NCBI RefSeq assembly: GCF_029227915.1
Contig: NC_079881.1
Location: forward strand, 25,459,501 to 25,523,500
Reading direction: 5' to 3'
Source: Hydractinia symbiolongicarpus
Taxonomy: Eukaryota > Cnidaria > Hydrozoa > Anthoathecata > Hydractiniidae
Length of the DNA stretch: 64,000 nucleotides
Shown here: in pieces, positions 1 to 12,800 of the stretch
How positions within the stretch are numbered: position 1 is the stretch's first letter
How the letters are laid out: each line of letters opens with the position of its first letter
Program-made: the position numbers and the translations under genes
Notes under the pieces: generated by a model
What the model saw: the letters and a program-made list of their open reading frames with translations, nothing else
Told to the model about the DNA's origin: nothing
The model's database searches: none

Positions 1-202
1 TAAAAAATCGTTCAAGAAATGAGTTTACTCCCTGGGTACTTTCTTTGTATACATTCGACTATACGGCCGATTCCAGGATATACGGGAAATCGCGGGTTTT
101 CGTTTGCCGGCGATTAAACTCCTTTTATTCAGCGTCTCATCAAAAATGAAATCATTTTTGAAAACTACAAGTCTCATGCGTTTTAGTGGTGAAAAAATAA
201 TT
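1..202. repeat. Reference satellite monomer with internal dyads
   Basis: First complete monomer, used here as the reference unit. Like the others it has a near-perfect inverted repeat; the consensus form is CAAAAATGA-AA-TCATTTTTG, with 9-bp arms and a 2-bp centre. It also carries GTATA/TATAC arms 8 bp apart, GAGT-TT-ACTC, and the palindrome GCCGGC; many sister monomers also contain CCCGGG. The consensus has about 13 CpG dinucleotides, counted by eye. The octamer CGGGAAAT occurs twice per typical monomer (cgttCGGGAAATgag and tttaCGGGAAATcg), the only hint of internal sub-repetition. Confidence 0.9.
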
Positions 203-3200
203 TAAAGAATCGTTCGGGAAATGAGTTTACTCCCTGGGTACTTTCTTTGTATACTTTTGACTATACGGTCCGAGTCCGGGATTTACGGGAAATCGCGGGT
301 TTTCGTTTGCCGGCGATTAAACTCCTTTTATTCAGCGTCTCATAAAAATGAAATCATTTTTGAAAACGACAAGTCTCATGCGTTTTAGTGGTGAAGAAAT
401 AATTTAAAAAATCCTTCGGGTAATGAGTGTACTCCCTGGGTATTTTCTTTGTGTACATTCGACTATACGGCCGATTCCGGGATATACGGGAAATCGCGGG
501 TTTTCGTTTGCCGGCGATTAAACTCCTTTTAATCAGCGTCTCATCAAAAATGAAATCATTTTTGAAAACTACAATTCTCATGCGTTTTAGTGGTGAAAAA
601 ATAATTTAAAAAATCGTTCGGGAAATGAGTTTACTCCCTAGGTACTTTCTTTATATACTTTTGACTATACGGGCCGAGTCCGGGTTTTACGGGAAATTGC
701 GGGTTTTCGTTTGCCGGCGATTAAACTCTTTTTATTCAGCGTCTCATCAAAAATGAAATCATTTTTGAAAACTACAAGTCTTATGCGTTTTAGTGGTAAA
801 AAATTAATTTAAAAAATCGTTCGCGAAATGAGTTTACTCCCAGTTTACTTTCTTTGTATACTTTTGACTATACGGGCGAAGTCCGGGATTTTCGCGAATT
901 CGCGGGTTTTTGTTTGCCGGCGATTAAACTCCTTTTATTCAGCGTCTCAACAAAAATGAAATCATTTTTAAAAAGTACAAGTCTCATGCGTTTTATTGGT
1001 GAAGAAATAATTTAAAAAATCGTTCGGGAAATGTGTGTTCTGCCTGGGTATTTTCTTTGTATACATTCGACTAAACGGCCAAGCCCGGGATTTACGGGAA
1101 ATCGCGGGTTTTCGTTTGCCGGCGATTAACCTCCTTTTATTCAGCGTCTCATCAAAAATGAAATCATTTTTGAAAACTACATGTCTCATGCGTTGTAGTG
1201 GTGAAAAAATAATTTAAAAAATCGTTCAAGAAATGAGTTTACTCCCTGGGTACTTTCTTTGTATACATTCGACTATACGGCCGATTCCAGAATATACGGG
1301 AAATCGCGGGTTTTCGTTTGCCGGCGATTAAACTCCTTTTATTCAGCGTCTCATCAAAAATGAAATCGTTTTTGAAAACTACAAGTCTCATGCGTTTTAG
1401 TGGTGAAAAAATAATTTAAAGAATCGTTCGGGAAATGAGTTTACTCCCTGGGTACTTTCTTTGTATACTTTTGACTATACGGTCCGAGTCCGGGATTTAC
1501 GGGAAAACGCGGGTTTTCGTTTGCCGGCGATTAAACTCCTTTTATTCAGCGTCTCATAAATATGAAATCATTTTTGAAAACTACAAGTCTCATGCGTCTT
1601 AGTGGTGAAAAAATAATTTAAAAAATCGTTCGGGAAATGAGTTTACTCCCTGGGTACTTTCTTTGTATACATTCGACTATACGGGCCAAGTCCGGGATAT
1701 ACGGGAAATCGCGGGTTTTCGTTTGCCGGCGATTAAACTCCTTTTATTCAGCGTCTCACCAAAAATGAAATCATTTTTGAAAATTACAAGTCTCATGCGT
1801 TTTAGTGGTGAAAAAATAATTTAAAGAATCGTTCGGGAAATGAGTTTACTTCCTGGGTACTTTCTTTGTATACTTTTGACTATAGGGGCCGAGTCCGGGT
1901 TTTACGGGAAATTGCGGGTTTTCGTTTGCCGGCGATTAAACTCCTTTTATTCAGCGTCTCATCAAAAATGAAATCGTTTTTGAAAGCTACAAGTCTTATG
2001 CGTTTTAGTGGTAAAAAAATAATTTAAAAAATCGTTCGGGAAATGAGTTTACTCCCAGTTTACCTTATTTGTATACATTTGACTATACGGGTCAAGCCCG
2101 GGATTTACGGGAAATCGCGGGTTTTCGTTTGCCGGCGATTAAACTCCTTTTATTCAGCGTCTCATCAAAAATGAAATCATTTTTGAAAACTACAAGTCTC
2201 ATGCGTTGTAGTGGTGAAAAATTAATTTAAAAAATCGTTCGCGAAATGAGTTTACTCCCAGTTTACTTTCTTTGTATACTTTTGACTATACGGGCGAAGT
2301 CCGGGATATACGGGAAATCGCGGGTTTTCGTTTGCCGGCGATTAAACTCCTTTTATTCAGCGTCTCACCAAAAATGAAATCATTTTTGAAAACTACAAGT
2401 CTCATGCGTTTTAGTGGTGAAGAAATAATTTAAAAAATCGTTCGGGAAATGAGTGTTCTGCCTGGGTATTTTCTTTGTATACATTCGACTAAACGGCCAA
2501 GCCCGGGATTTACGGGAAATCGCGGGTTTTCGTTTGCCGGCGATTAACCTTCTTTTATTCAGCGTCTCATCAAAAATGAAATCATTTTTGAAAACTACAT
2601 GTCTCATGCGTTGTAGTGGTGAAAAAATAATTTAAAAAATCGTTCAAGAAATGAGTTTACTCCCTGGGTACTTTCTTTGTATACATTCGACTATACGGCC
2701 GATTCCAGAATATACGGGAAATCGCGGGTTTTCGTTTGCCGGCGATTAAACTCCTTTTATTCAGCGTCTCATCAAAAATGAAATCGTTTTTGAAAACTAC
2801 AAGTCTCATGCGTTTTAGTGGTGAAAAAATAATTTAAAAAATCGTTCGGGAAATGAGTTTACTCCCTGGGTACTTTCTTTGTATACTTTTGACTATACGG
2901 TCCGAGTCCGGGATTTACGGGAAAACGCGGGTTTTCGTTTGCCGGCGATTAAACTCCTTTTATTAAGCGTCTCATAAAAATGAAATCATTTTTGAAAACT
3001 ACAAGTCTCATGCGTCTTAGTGGTGAAAAAATAATTTAAAAAATCGTTCGGGAAATGAGTTTACTCCCTGGGTACTTTCTTTGTATACATTCGACTATAC
3101 AGGCCAAGTCCGGGATTTACGGGAAATCGCGGGTTTTCGTTTGCCGGCGATTAAACTCCTTTTATTCAGCGTCTCATCAAAAATGAAATCGTTTTTGAAA

Positions 3201-6200
3201 ACTACAAGTCTCATGCGTTTTAGTGGTGAAAAAATAATTTAAAGAATCGTTCGGGAAATGAGTTTACTCCCTGGGTACTTTCTTTGTATACTTTTGACTA
3301 TACGGTCCGAGTCCGGGATTTACGGGAAAACGCGGGTTTTTGTTTGCCGGCGATTAAACTCCTTTTATTCAGCGTCTCATAAATATGAAATCATTTTTGA
3401 AAACTACAAGTCTCATGCGTCTTAGTGGTGAAAAAATAATTTAAAAAATCGTTCGGGAAATGAGTTTACTCCCTGGGTACTTTCTTTGTATACATTCGAC
3501 TATACGGGCCAAGTCCGGGATATACGGGAAATCGCGGGTTTTCGTTTGCCGGCGATTAAACTCCTTTTATTCAGCGTCTCACCAAAAATGAAATCATTTT
3601 TGAAAATTACAAGTCTCATGCGTTTTAGTGGTGAAAAAATAATTTAAAGAATCGTTCGGGAAATGAGTTTACTTCCTGGGTACTTTCTTTGTATACTTTT
3701 GACTATACGGGCCGAGTCCGGGTTTTACGGGAAATTGCGGGTTTTCGTTTGCCGGCGATTAAACTCCTTTTATTCAGCGTCTCATCAAAAATGAAATCGT
3801 TTTTGAAAGCTACAAGTTTTATGCGTTTTAGTGGTAAAAAAATAATTTAAAAAATCGTTCGGGAAATGAGTTTACTCCCAGTTTACCTTATTTGTATACA
3901 TTTGACTATACGGGTCAAGCCCGGGATTTACGGGAAATCGCGGGTTTTCGTTTGCCGGCGATTAAACTCCTTTTATTCAGCGTCTCATAAAAATGAAATC
4001 ATTTTTGAAAACTACAAGTCTCATGCGTTTTAGTGGTGAAAAAATAATTTAAAAAATCTTTCGGGAAATGAGTTTACTCCCTGGGTACTTTCTTTGTATA
4101 CATTCGACTATACGGGCCAAGCACGGGATTTACGGGAAATCGCTGGTTTTCGTTTGCCGGCGATCAAACTCCTTTTATTCAGCGTCTCATCAAAAATGAA
4201 ATCATTTTTGAAAACTACAAGTCTCATGCGTTGTAGTGGTGAAAAATTAATTTAAAAAATCGTTCGCGAAATGAGTTTACTCCCAGTTTACTTTCTTTGT
4301 ATACTTTTGACTATACGGGCGAAGTCCGGGATATACGGGAAATCGCGGGTTTTCGTTTGCCGGCGATTAAACTCCTTTTATTCAGCGTCTCACCAAAAAT
4401 GAAATCATTTTTGAAAACTACAAGTCTCATGCGTTTTAGTGGTGAAGAAATAATTTAAAAAATCGTTCGGGAAATGAGTGTTCTGCCTGGGTATTTTCTT
4501 TGTATACATTCGACTAAACGGCCAAGCCCGGGATTTACGGGAAATCGCGGGTTTTCGTTTGCCGGCGATTAACCTTCTTTTATTCAGCGTCTCATCAAAA
4601 ATGAAATCATTTTTGAAAACTACATGTCTCATGCGTTGTAGTGGTGAAAAAATAATTTAAAAAATCGTTCAAGAAATGAGTTTACTCCCTGGGTACTTTC
4701 TTTGTATACATTCGACTATACGGCCGATTCCAGAATATACGGGAAATCGCGGGTTTTCGTTTGCCGGCGATTAAACTCCTTTTATTCAGCGTCTCATCAA
4801 AAATGAAATCGTTTTTGAAAACTACAAGTCTCATGCGTTTTAGTGGTGAAAAAATAATTTAAAAAATCGTTCGGGAAATGAGTTTACTCCCTGGGTACTT
4901 TCTTTGTATACTTTTGACTATACGGTCCGAGTCCGGGATTTACGGGAAAACGCGGGTTTTCGTTTGCCGGCGATTAAACTCCTTTTATTAAGCGTCTCAT
5001 AAAAATGAAATCATTTTTGAAAACTACAAGTCTCATGCGTCTTAGTGGTGAAAAAATAATTTAAAAAACCGTTCGGGAAATGAGTTTACTCCCTGGGTAC
5101 TTTCTTTGTATACATTCGACTATACAGGCCAAGTCCGGGATATACGGGAAATCGCGGGTTTTCGTTTGCCGGCGATTAAACTCCTTTTATTCAGCGTCTC
5201 ACCAAAAATGAAATCATTTTTGAAAACTACAAGTCTCATGCGTTTTAGTGGTAAAAAAATAATTTAAAAAATCGTTCGGGAAATGAGTTTACTCCCAGTT
5301 TACTTTATTTGTATACATTTGACTATACGGGTCAAGCCCGGGATTTACGGCAAATCGCGGGTTTTCGTTTGCCGGCGATTAAACTCCTTTTATTCAGCGT
5401 CTCATAAAAATGAAATCATTTTTGAAAACTACAAGTCTCATGCGTCTTAGTGGTGAAAAAATAATTTAAAAAATCTTTCGGGAAATGAGTTTACTCCCTG
5501 GGTACTTTCTTTGTATACATTCGACTATACGGGCCAAGCACGGGATTTACAGGAAATCGCTGGTTTTCGTTTGCCGGCGATTAAACTCCTTTTATTCAGC
5601 GTCTCATCAAAAATGAAATCATTTTTGAAAACTACAAGTCTCATGCGTTGTAGTGGTGAAAAATTAATTTAAAAAATCGTTCGCGAAATGAGTTTACTCC
5701 CAGTTTACTTTCTTTGTATACTTTTGACTATACGGGCGAAGTCCGGGATATACGGGAAATCGCGGGTTTTCGTTTGCCGGCGATTAAACTCCTTTTATTC
5801 AGCGTCTCACCAAAAATGAAATCATTTTTGAAAACTACAAGTCTCATGCGTTTTAGTGGTGAAAAAATAATTTAAAGAATCGTTCGGGAAATGAGTTTAC
5901 TTCCTGGGTACTTTCTTTGTATACTTTTGACTATACGGGCCGAGTCCGGGTTTTACGGGAAATTGCGGGTTTTCGTTTGCCGGCGATTAAACTCCTTTTA
6001 TTCAGCGTCTCATCAAAAATGAAATCGTTTTTGAAAGCTACAAGTCTTATGCGTTTTAGTGGTAAAAAAATAATTTAAAAAATCGTTCGGGAAATGAGTT
6101 TACTCCCAGTTTACTTTATTTGTATACATTTGACTATACGGGTCAAGCCCGGGATTTACGGCAAATCGCGGGTTTTCGTTTGCCGGAGATTAAACTCCTT

Positions 6201-6880
6201 TTATTCAGCGTCTCATCAAAAATGAAATCATTTTCGAAAACTACAAGTCTCATGCGTTTTAGTGGTGAAGAAATAATTTAAGAAATCGTTCGGAAAATGA
6301 GTTTACTCCCTGGGTATTTTCTTTGTATACATTCGACTATACGGCCAAGCCCGGGATTTACGGGAAATCGCGGGTTTTCGTTTGCCGGCGATTAAACTCC
6401 TTTTATTCAGCGTCTCATCAAAAATGAAATCATTTTTGAAAACTACAATTCTCATGCGTTTTAGTGGTGAAAAAATAATTTAAAGAATCGTTCTGGAAAT
6501 GAGTTTACTCCCTAGGTACTTTCTTTATATACTTTTGACTATACGGGCCGAGTCCGGGTTTTACGGGAAATTGCGGGTTTTCGTTTGCCGGCGATTAAAC
6601 TCTTTTTATTCAGCGTCTCATCAAAAATGAAATCGTTTTTGAAAACTACAAGTCTAATGCGTTTTAGTGGTAAAAAATTAATTTAAAAAATCGTTCGCGA
6701 AATGAGTTTACTCCCAGTTTACTTTCTTTGTATACTTTTGACTATACGGGCGAAGCCCGGGATTTTCGCGAATTCGCGGGTTTTTGTTTGCCGGCGATTA
6801 AACTCCTTTTATTCAGCGTCTCATCAAAAATGAAATCATTTTTGAAAACTACAAGTCTCATGCGTTGTAGTGGTGAAAAA
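1..6880. repeat. Satellite domain with 7- and 10-monomer spacing of variant blocks
   Basis: A distinctive monomer with GTGTTCTGCCTGGGTATTTTC recurs here at about 1,035, 2,453 and 4,478, spaced 1,418 bp (7 monomers) and 2,025 bp (10 monomers). Each time it is followed by a monomer with TTCAAGAAATGAG and CCGATTCCAGAATATACGG. Repeated blocks with inserted or deleted whole monomers are what unequal exchange produces. Nothing other than satellite is present. Confidence 0.75.
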
Positions 6881-9800
6881 ATAATTTAAAAAATCGTTCA
6901 AGAAATGAGTTTACTCCCTGGGTACTTTCTTTGTATACATTCGACTATACGGCCGATTCCAGAATATACGGGAAATCGCGGGTTTTCGTTTGCCGGCGAT
7001 TAAACTCCTTTTATTCAGCGTCTCATCAAAAATGAAATCATTTTTGAAAACTACAAGTCTCATGCGTTTTAGTGGTGAAAAAATAATTTAAAGAATCGTT
7101 CGGGAAATGAGTTTACTCCCTGGGTACTTTCTTTGTATACTTTTGACTATACGGTCCGGGTCCGGGATTTACGGGAAATCGCGGGTTTTCGTTTGCCGGC
7201 GATTAAACTCCTTTTATTCAGCGTCTCATAAAAATAAAATCATTTTTGAAAACTACAAGTCTCATGCGTCTTAGTGGTGAAAAAATAATTTAAAAAATCG
7301 TTCGGGAAATGAGTTTACTCCCTGGGTACTTTCTTTGTATACATTCGACTATACGGGCCAAGCACGGGATTTACGGGAAATCGCTGGTTTTCGTTTGCCG
7401 GCGATTAAACTCTTTTTATTCAGCGTCTCATCAAAAATGAAATCATTTTTGAAAACTACAAGTCTCATGCGTTGTAGTGGTGAAAAATTAATTTAAAAAA
7501 TCGTTCGCAAAATGAGTTTAATCCCAGTTTACTTTCTTTGTATACTTTTGACTATACGGGCGAAGTTCGGGATATACGGGAAATCGCGGGTTTTCGTTTG
7601 CCGGCGATTAAACTCCTTTTATTCAGCGTCTCACCAAAAATGAAATCATTTTTGAAAACTACAAGTCTCATGCGTTTTAGTGGTGAAAAAATAATTTAAA
7701 GAATCGTTCGGGAAATGAGTTTACTTCCTGGGTACTTTCTTTGTATACTTTTGACTGTACGGGCCGAGTCCGGGTTTTACGGGAAATTGCGGGTTTTCGT
7801 TTGCCGGCGATTAAACTCCTTTTATTCAGCGTCTCATCAAAAATGAAATCGTTTTTGAAAGCTACAAGTCTTATGCGTTTTAGTGGTAAAAAAATAATTT
7901 AAAAAATCGTTCGGGAAATGAGTTTACTCCCAGTTTACTTTATTTGTATACATTTGACTATACGGGTCAAGCCCGGGATTTACGGCAAATCGCGGGTTTT
8001 CGTTTGCCGGAGATTAAACTCCTTTTATTCAGCGTCTCATCAAAAATGAAATCATTTTCGAAAACTACAAGTCTCATGCGTTTTAGTGGTGAAGAAATAA
8101 TTTAAAAAATCGTTCGGAAAATGAGTTTACTCCCTGGGTATTTTCTTTGTATACATTCGACTATACGGCCAAGCCCGGGATTTACGGGAAATCGCGGGTT
8201 TTCGTTTGCCGGCGATTAAACTCCTTTTATTCAGCGTCTCATCAAAAATGAAATCATTTTTGAAAACTACAATTCTTATGCGTTTTAGTGGTAAAAAATT
8301 AATTTAAAAAATCGTTCGCGAAATGAGTTTACTCCCAGTTTACTTTCTTTGTATACTTTTGACTATACGGGCGAAGTCCGGGATTTTCGCGAATTCGCGG
8401 GTTTTTGTTTGCCGGCGATTAAACTCCTTTTATTCAGCGTCTCATCAAAAATGAAATCATTTTTGAAAAGTACAAGTCTCATGCGTTTTATTGGTGAAGA
8501 AATAATTTAAAAAATCGTTCGGGAAATGAGTGTTCTGCCTGGGTATTTTCTTTGTATACATTCGACTAAACGGCCAAGCCCGGGATTTACGGGAAATCGC
8601 GGGTTTTCGTTTGCCGGCGATTAACCTCCTTTTATTCAGCGTCTCATCAAAAATGAAATCATTTTTAAAAACTACAAGTCTCATGCGTTGTAGTTGTGAA
8701 AAAATATTTTAAAAAATCGTTCAAGAAATGAGTTTACTCTCTGGGTACTTTCTTTGTATACATTCGACTATACGGTTGATTCCAGAATATACGGGAAATC
8801 GCGGGTTTTCGTTTGCCGGCGATTAAACTCCTTTTATTCAGCGTCTCATCAAAAATGAAATCATTTTTGAAAACTACAAGTCTCATGCGTTTTAGTGGTC
8901 AAAAAATAATTTAAAGAATCGTTCGGGAAATGAGTTTACTCCCTGGGTACTTTCTTTGTATACTTTTGACTATACGGTCCGGGTCCGGGATTTACGGGAA
9001 ATCGCGGGTTTTCGTTTGCCGGCGATTAAACTCCTTTTATTCAGCGTCTCATAAAAATGAAATCATTTTTGAAAACTACAAGTCTCATGCGTCTTAGTGG
9101 TGAAAAAATAATTTAAAAAATCGTTCGGGAAATGAGTTTACTCCCTGGGTACTTTCTTTGTATACATTCGACTATACGGGCCAAGCACGGGATTTACGGG
9201 AAATCGCTGGTTTTCGTTTGCCGGCGATTAAACTCCTTTTATTCAGCGTCTCATCAAAAATGAAATCATTTTTGAAAACTACAAGTCTCATGCGTTGTAG
9301 TGGTGAAAAATTAATTTAAAAAATCGTTCGCGAAATGAGTTTACTCCCAGTTTACTTTCTTTGTATACTTTTGACCATACGGGCGAAGTCCGGGATATAC
9401 GGGAAATCGCGGGTTTTCGTTTGCCGGCGATTAAACTCCTTTTATTCAGCGTCTCACCAAAAATGAAATCATTTTTGAAAACTACAAGTCTCATGCGTTT
9501 TAGTGGTGAAAAAATAATTTAAAGAATCGTTCGGGAAATGAGTTTACTTCCTGGGTACTTTCTTTGTATACTTTTGACTATACGGGCCGAGTCCGGGTTT
9601 TACGGGAAATTGCGGGTTTTCGTTTGCCGGCGATTAAACTCCCTTTATTCAGAGTCTCATCAAAAATGAAATCGTTTTTGAAAGCTACAAGTCTTATGCG
9701 TTTTAGTGGTAAAAAAATAATTTAAAAAATCGTTCGGGAAATGAGTTTACTCTCAGTTTACTTTATTTGTATACATTTGACTATACGGGTCAAGCCCAGA

Positions 9801-12800
9801 ATTTACGGCAAATCGCGGGTTTTCGTTTGCCGGCGATTAAACTCCTTTTATTCAGCGTCTCATAAAAATGAAATCATTTTTGAAAACTACAAGTCTCATG
9901 CGTCTTAGTGGTGAAAAAATAATTTAAAAAATCGTTCGGGAAATGAGTTTACTCCCTGGGTACTTTCTTTGTATACATTCGACTATACGGGCCAAGCACG
10001 GGATTTACGGGAAATCGCTGGTTTTCGTTTGCCGGCGATTAAACTCCTTTTATTCAGCGTCTCATCAAAAATGAAATCATTTTTGAAAACTACAAGTCTC
10101 ATGCGTTGTAGTGGTGAAAAATTAATTTAAAAAATCGTTCACGAAATGAGTTTACTCCCAGTTTACTTTCTTTGTATACTTTTGACTATACGGGCGAAGT
10201 CCGGGATATACGGGAAATCTCGGGTTTTCGTTTGCCGGCGATTAAACTCCTTTTATTCAGCGTCTCACCAAAAATGAAATCATTTTTGAAAACTACAAGT
10301 CTCATGCGTTTTAGTGGTGAAAAAATAATTTAAAGAATCGTTCGGGAAATGAGTTTACTTCCTGGGTACTTTCTTTGTATACTTTTGACTATACGGGCCG
10401 AGTCCGGGTTTTACGGGAAATTGCGGGTTTTCGTTTGCCGGCGATTAAACCCCTTTTATTCAGCGTCTCATCAAAAATGAAATCGTTTTTGAAAGCTACA
10501 AGTCTTATGCGTTTTAGTGGTAAAAAAATAATTTAAAAAATCGTTCGGGAAATGAGTTTACTCCCAGTTTACTTTATTTGTATACATTTGACTATACGGG
10601 TCAAGCCCGGGATTTACGACAAATCGCGGGTTTTCGTTTGCCGGAGATTAAACTCCTTTTATTCAGCGTCTCATCAAAATGAAATCATTTTCGAAAACTA
10701 CAAGTCTCATGCGTTTTAGTGGTGAAGAAATAATTTAAAAAATCGTTCGGAAAATGAGTTACTCCCTGGGTATTTTCTTTGTATACATTCGACTATACGG
10801 GCCAAGCACGGGATTTACGGGAAATCGCTGGTTTTCGTTTGCCGGCGATTAAACTCCTTTTATTCAGCGTCTCATCAAAAATGAAATCATTTTTGAAAAC
10901 TACAAGTCTCATGCGTTGTAGTGGTGAAAAATTAATTTAAAAAATCGTTCACGAAATGAGTTTACTCCCAGTTTACTTTCTTTGTATACTTTTGACTATA
11001 CGGGCGAAGTCCGGGATATACGGGAAATCTCGGGTTTTCGTTTGCCGGCGATTAAACTCCTTTTATTCAGCGTCTCACCAAAAATGAAATCATTTTTGAA
11101 AACTACAAGTCTCATGCGTTTTAGTGGTGAAAAAATAATTTAAAGAATCGTTCGGGAAATGAGTTTACTTCCTGGGTACTTTCTTTGTATACTTTTGACT
11201 ATACGGGCCGAGTCCGGGTTTTACGGGAAATTGCGGGTTTTCGTTTGCCGGCGATTAAACCCCTTTTATTCAGCGTCTCATCAAAAATGAAATCGTTTTT
11301 GAAAGCTACAAGTCTTATGCGTTTTAGTGGTAAAAAAATAATTTAAAAAATCGTTCAGGAAATGAGTTTACTCCCAGTTTACTTTATTTGTATACATTTG
11401 ACTATACGGGTCAAGCCCGGGATTTACGACAAATCGCGGGTTTTCGTTTGCCGGAGATTAAACTCCTTTTATTCAGCGTCTCATCAAAATGAAATCATTT
11501 TCGAAAACTACAAGTCTCATGCGTTTTAGTGGTGAAGAAATAATTTAAAAAATCGTTCGGAAAATGAGTTACTCCCTGGGTATTTTCTTTGTATACATTC
11601 GACTATACGGCCAAGCCCGGGATTTACGGGAAATCGCGGGTTTTCGTTTGCCGGCGATTAACCTCCTTTTATTCAGCGTCTCATCAAAAATGAAATCATT
11701 TTTGAAAACTACAAGTCTCATGCGTTGTAGTGGTGAAAAATAATTTAAAAAATCGTTCAAGAAATGAGTTTACTCCCTGGGTACTTTCTTTGTATACATT
11801 CGACTATACGGGCCAAGCACGGGATTTACGGGAAATCGCTGGTTTTCGTTTGCCGGCGATTAAACTCCTTTTATTCAGCGTCTCATAAAAATAAAATCAT
11901 TTTTGAAAACTACAAGTCTCATGCGTCTTAGTGGTGAAAAAATAATTTAAAAAATCGTTCGGGAAATCAGTTTACTCCCTGGGTACTTTCTTTGTATACA
12001 TTCGACTATACGGGCCAAGCACGGGATTTACGGGAAATCGCTGGTTTTCGTTTGCCGGCGATTAAACTCCTTTTATTCAGCGTCTCATCAAAAATGAAAT
12101 CATTTTTGAAAACTATAAGTCTCATGCGTTGTAGTGGTGAAAAAATAATTTAAAGAATCGTTCGGGAAATGAGTTTACTTCCTGGGTACTTTCTTTGTAT
12201 ACTTTTGACTATACGGGCCGAGTCCGGGTTTTACGGGAAATTGCGGGTTTTCGTTTGCCGGCGATTAAACTCCTTTTATTCAGCGTCTCATCAAAAATGA
12301 AATCATTTTTGAAAACTACAAGTCTCAAGCGTTTTAGTGGTGAAAAAATAATTTAAAAAATCGTTCGGGAAATGAGTTTACTCCCAGTTTACTTTATTTG
12401 TATACTTTTGACTATACGGGCCGAGTCCGGGTTTTACGGGAAATTGCGGGTTTTCGTTTGCCGGCAATTAAACTCCTTTTATTCAGCGTCTCATCAAAAA
12501 TGAAATCGTTTTTAAAAGCTACAAGTCTTATGCGTTTTAGTGGTAAAAAAATAATTTAAAAAATCGTTCGGGAAATGAGTTTACTCCCAGTTTACTTTAT
12601 TTGTATACATTTGACTATACGGGTCAAGCCCGGGATTTACGGCAAATCGCGGGTTTTCGTTTGCCGGCGATTAAACTCCTTTTATTCAGCGTCTCATCAA
12701 AAATGAAATCATTTTTGAAAACTACAATTCTCATGCGTTTTAGTGGTGAAAAAATAATTTAAAGAATCGTTCGGGAAATGAGTTTACTCCCTAGGTACTT

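Noticed and set aside
51-70. CENP-B-box-like TTCGACTATACGGG in many satellite monomers.
   Set aside because: The core needs seven bases between TTCG and CGGG with a fixed A; here there are six, and about half the monomers have TTTTGAC instead of TTCGAC.
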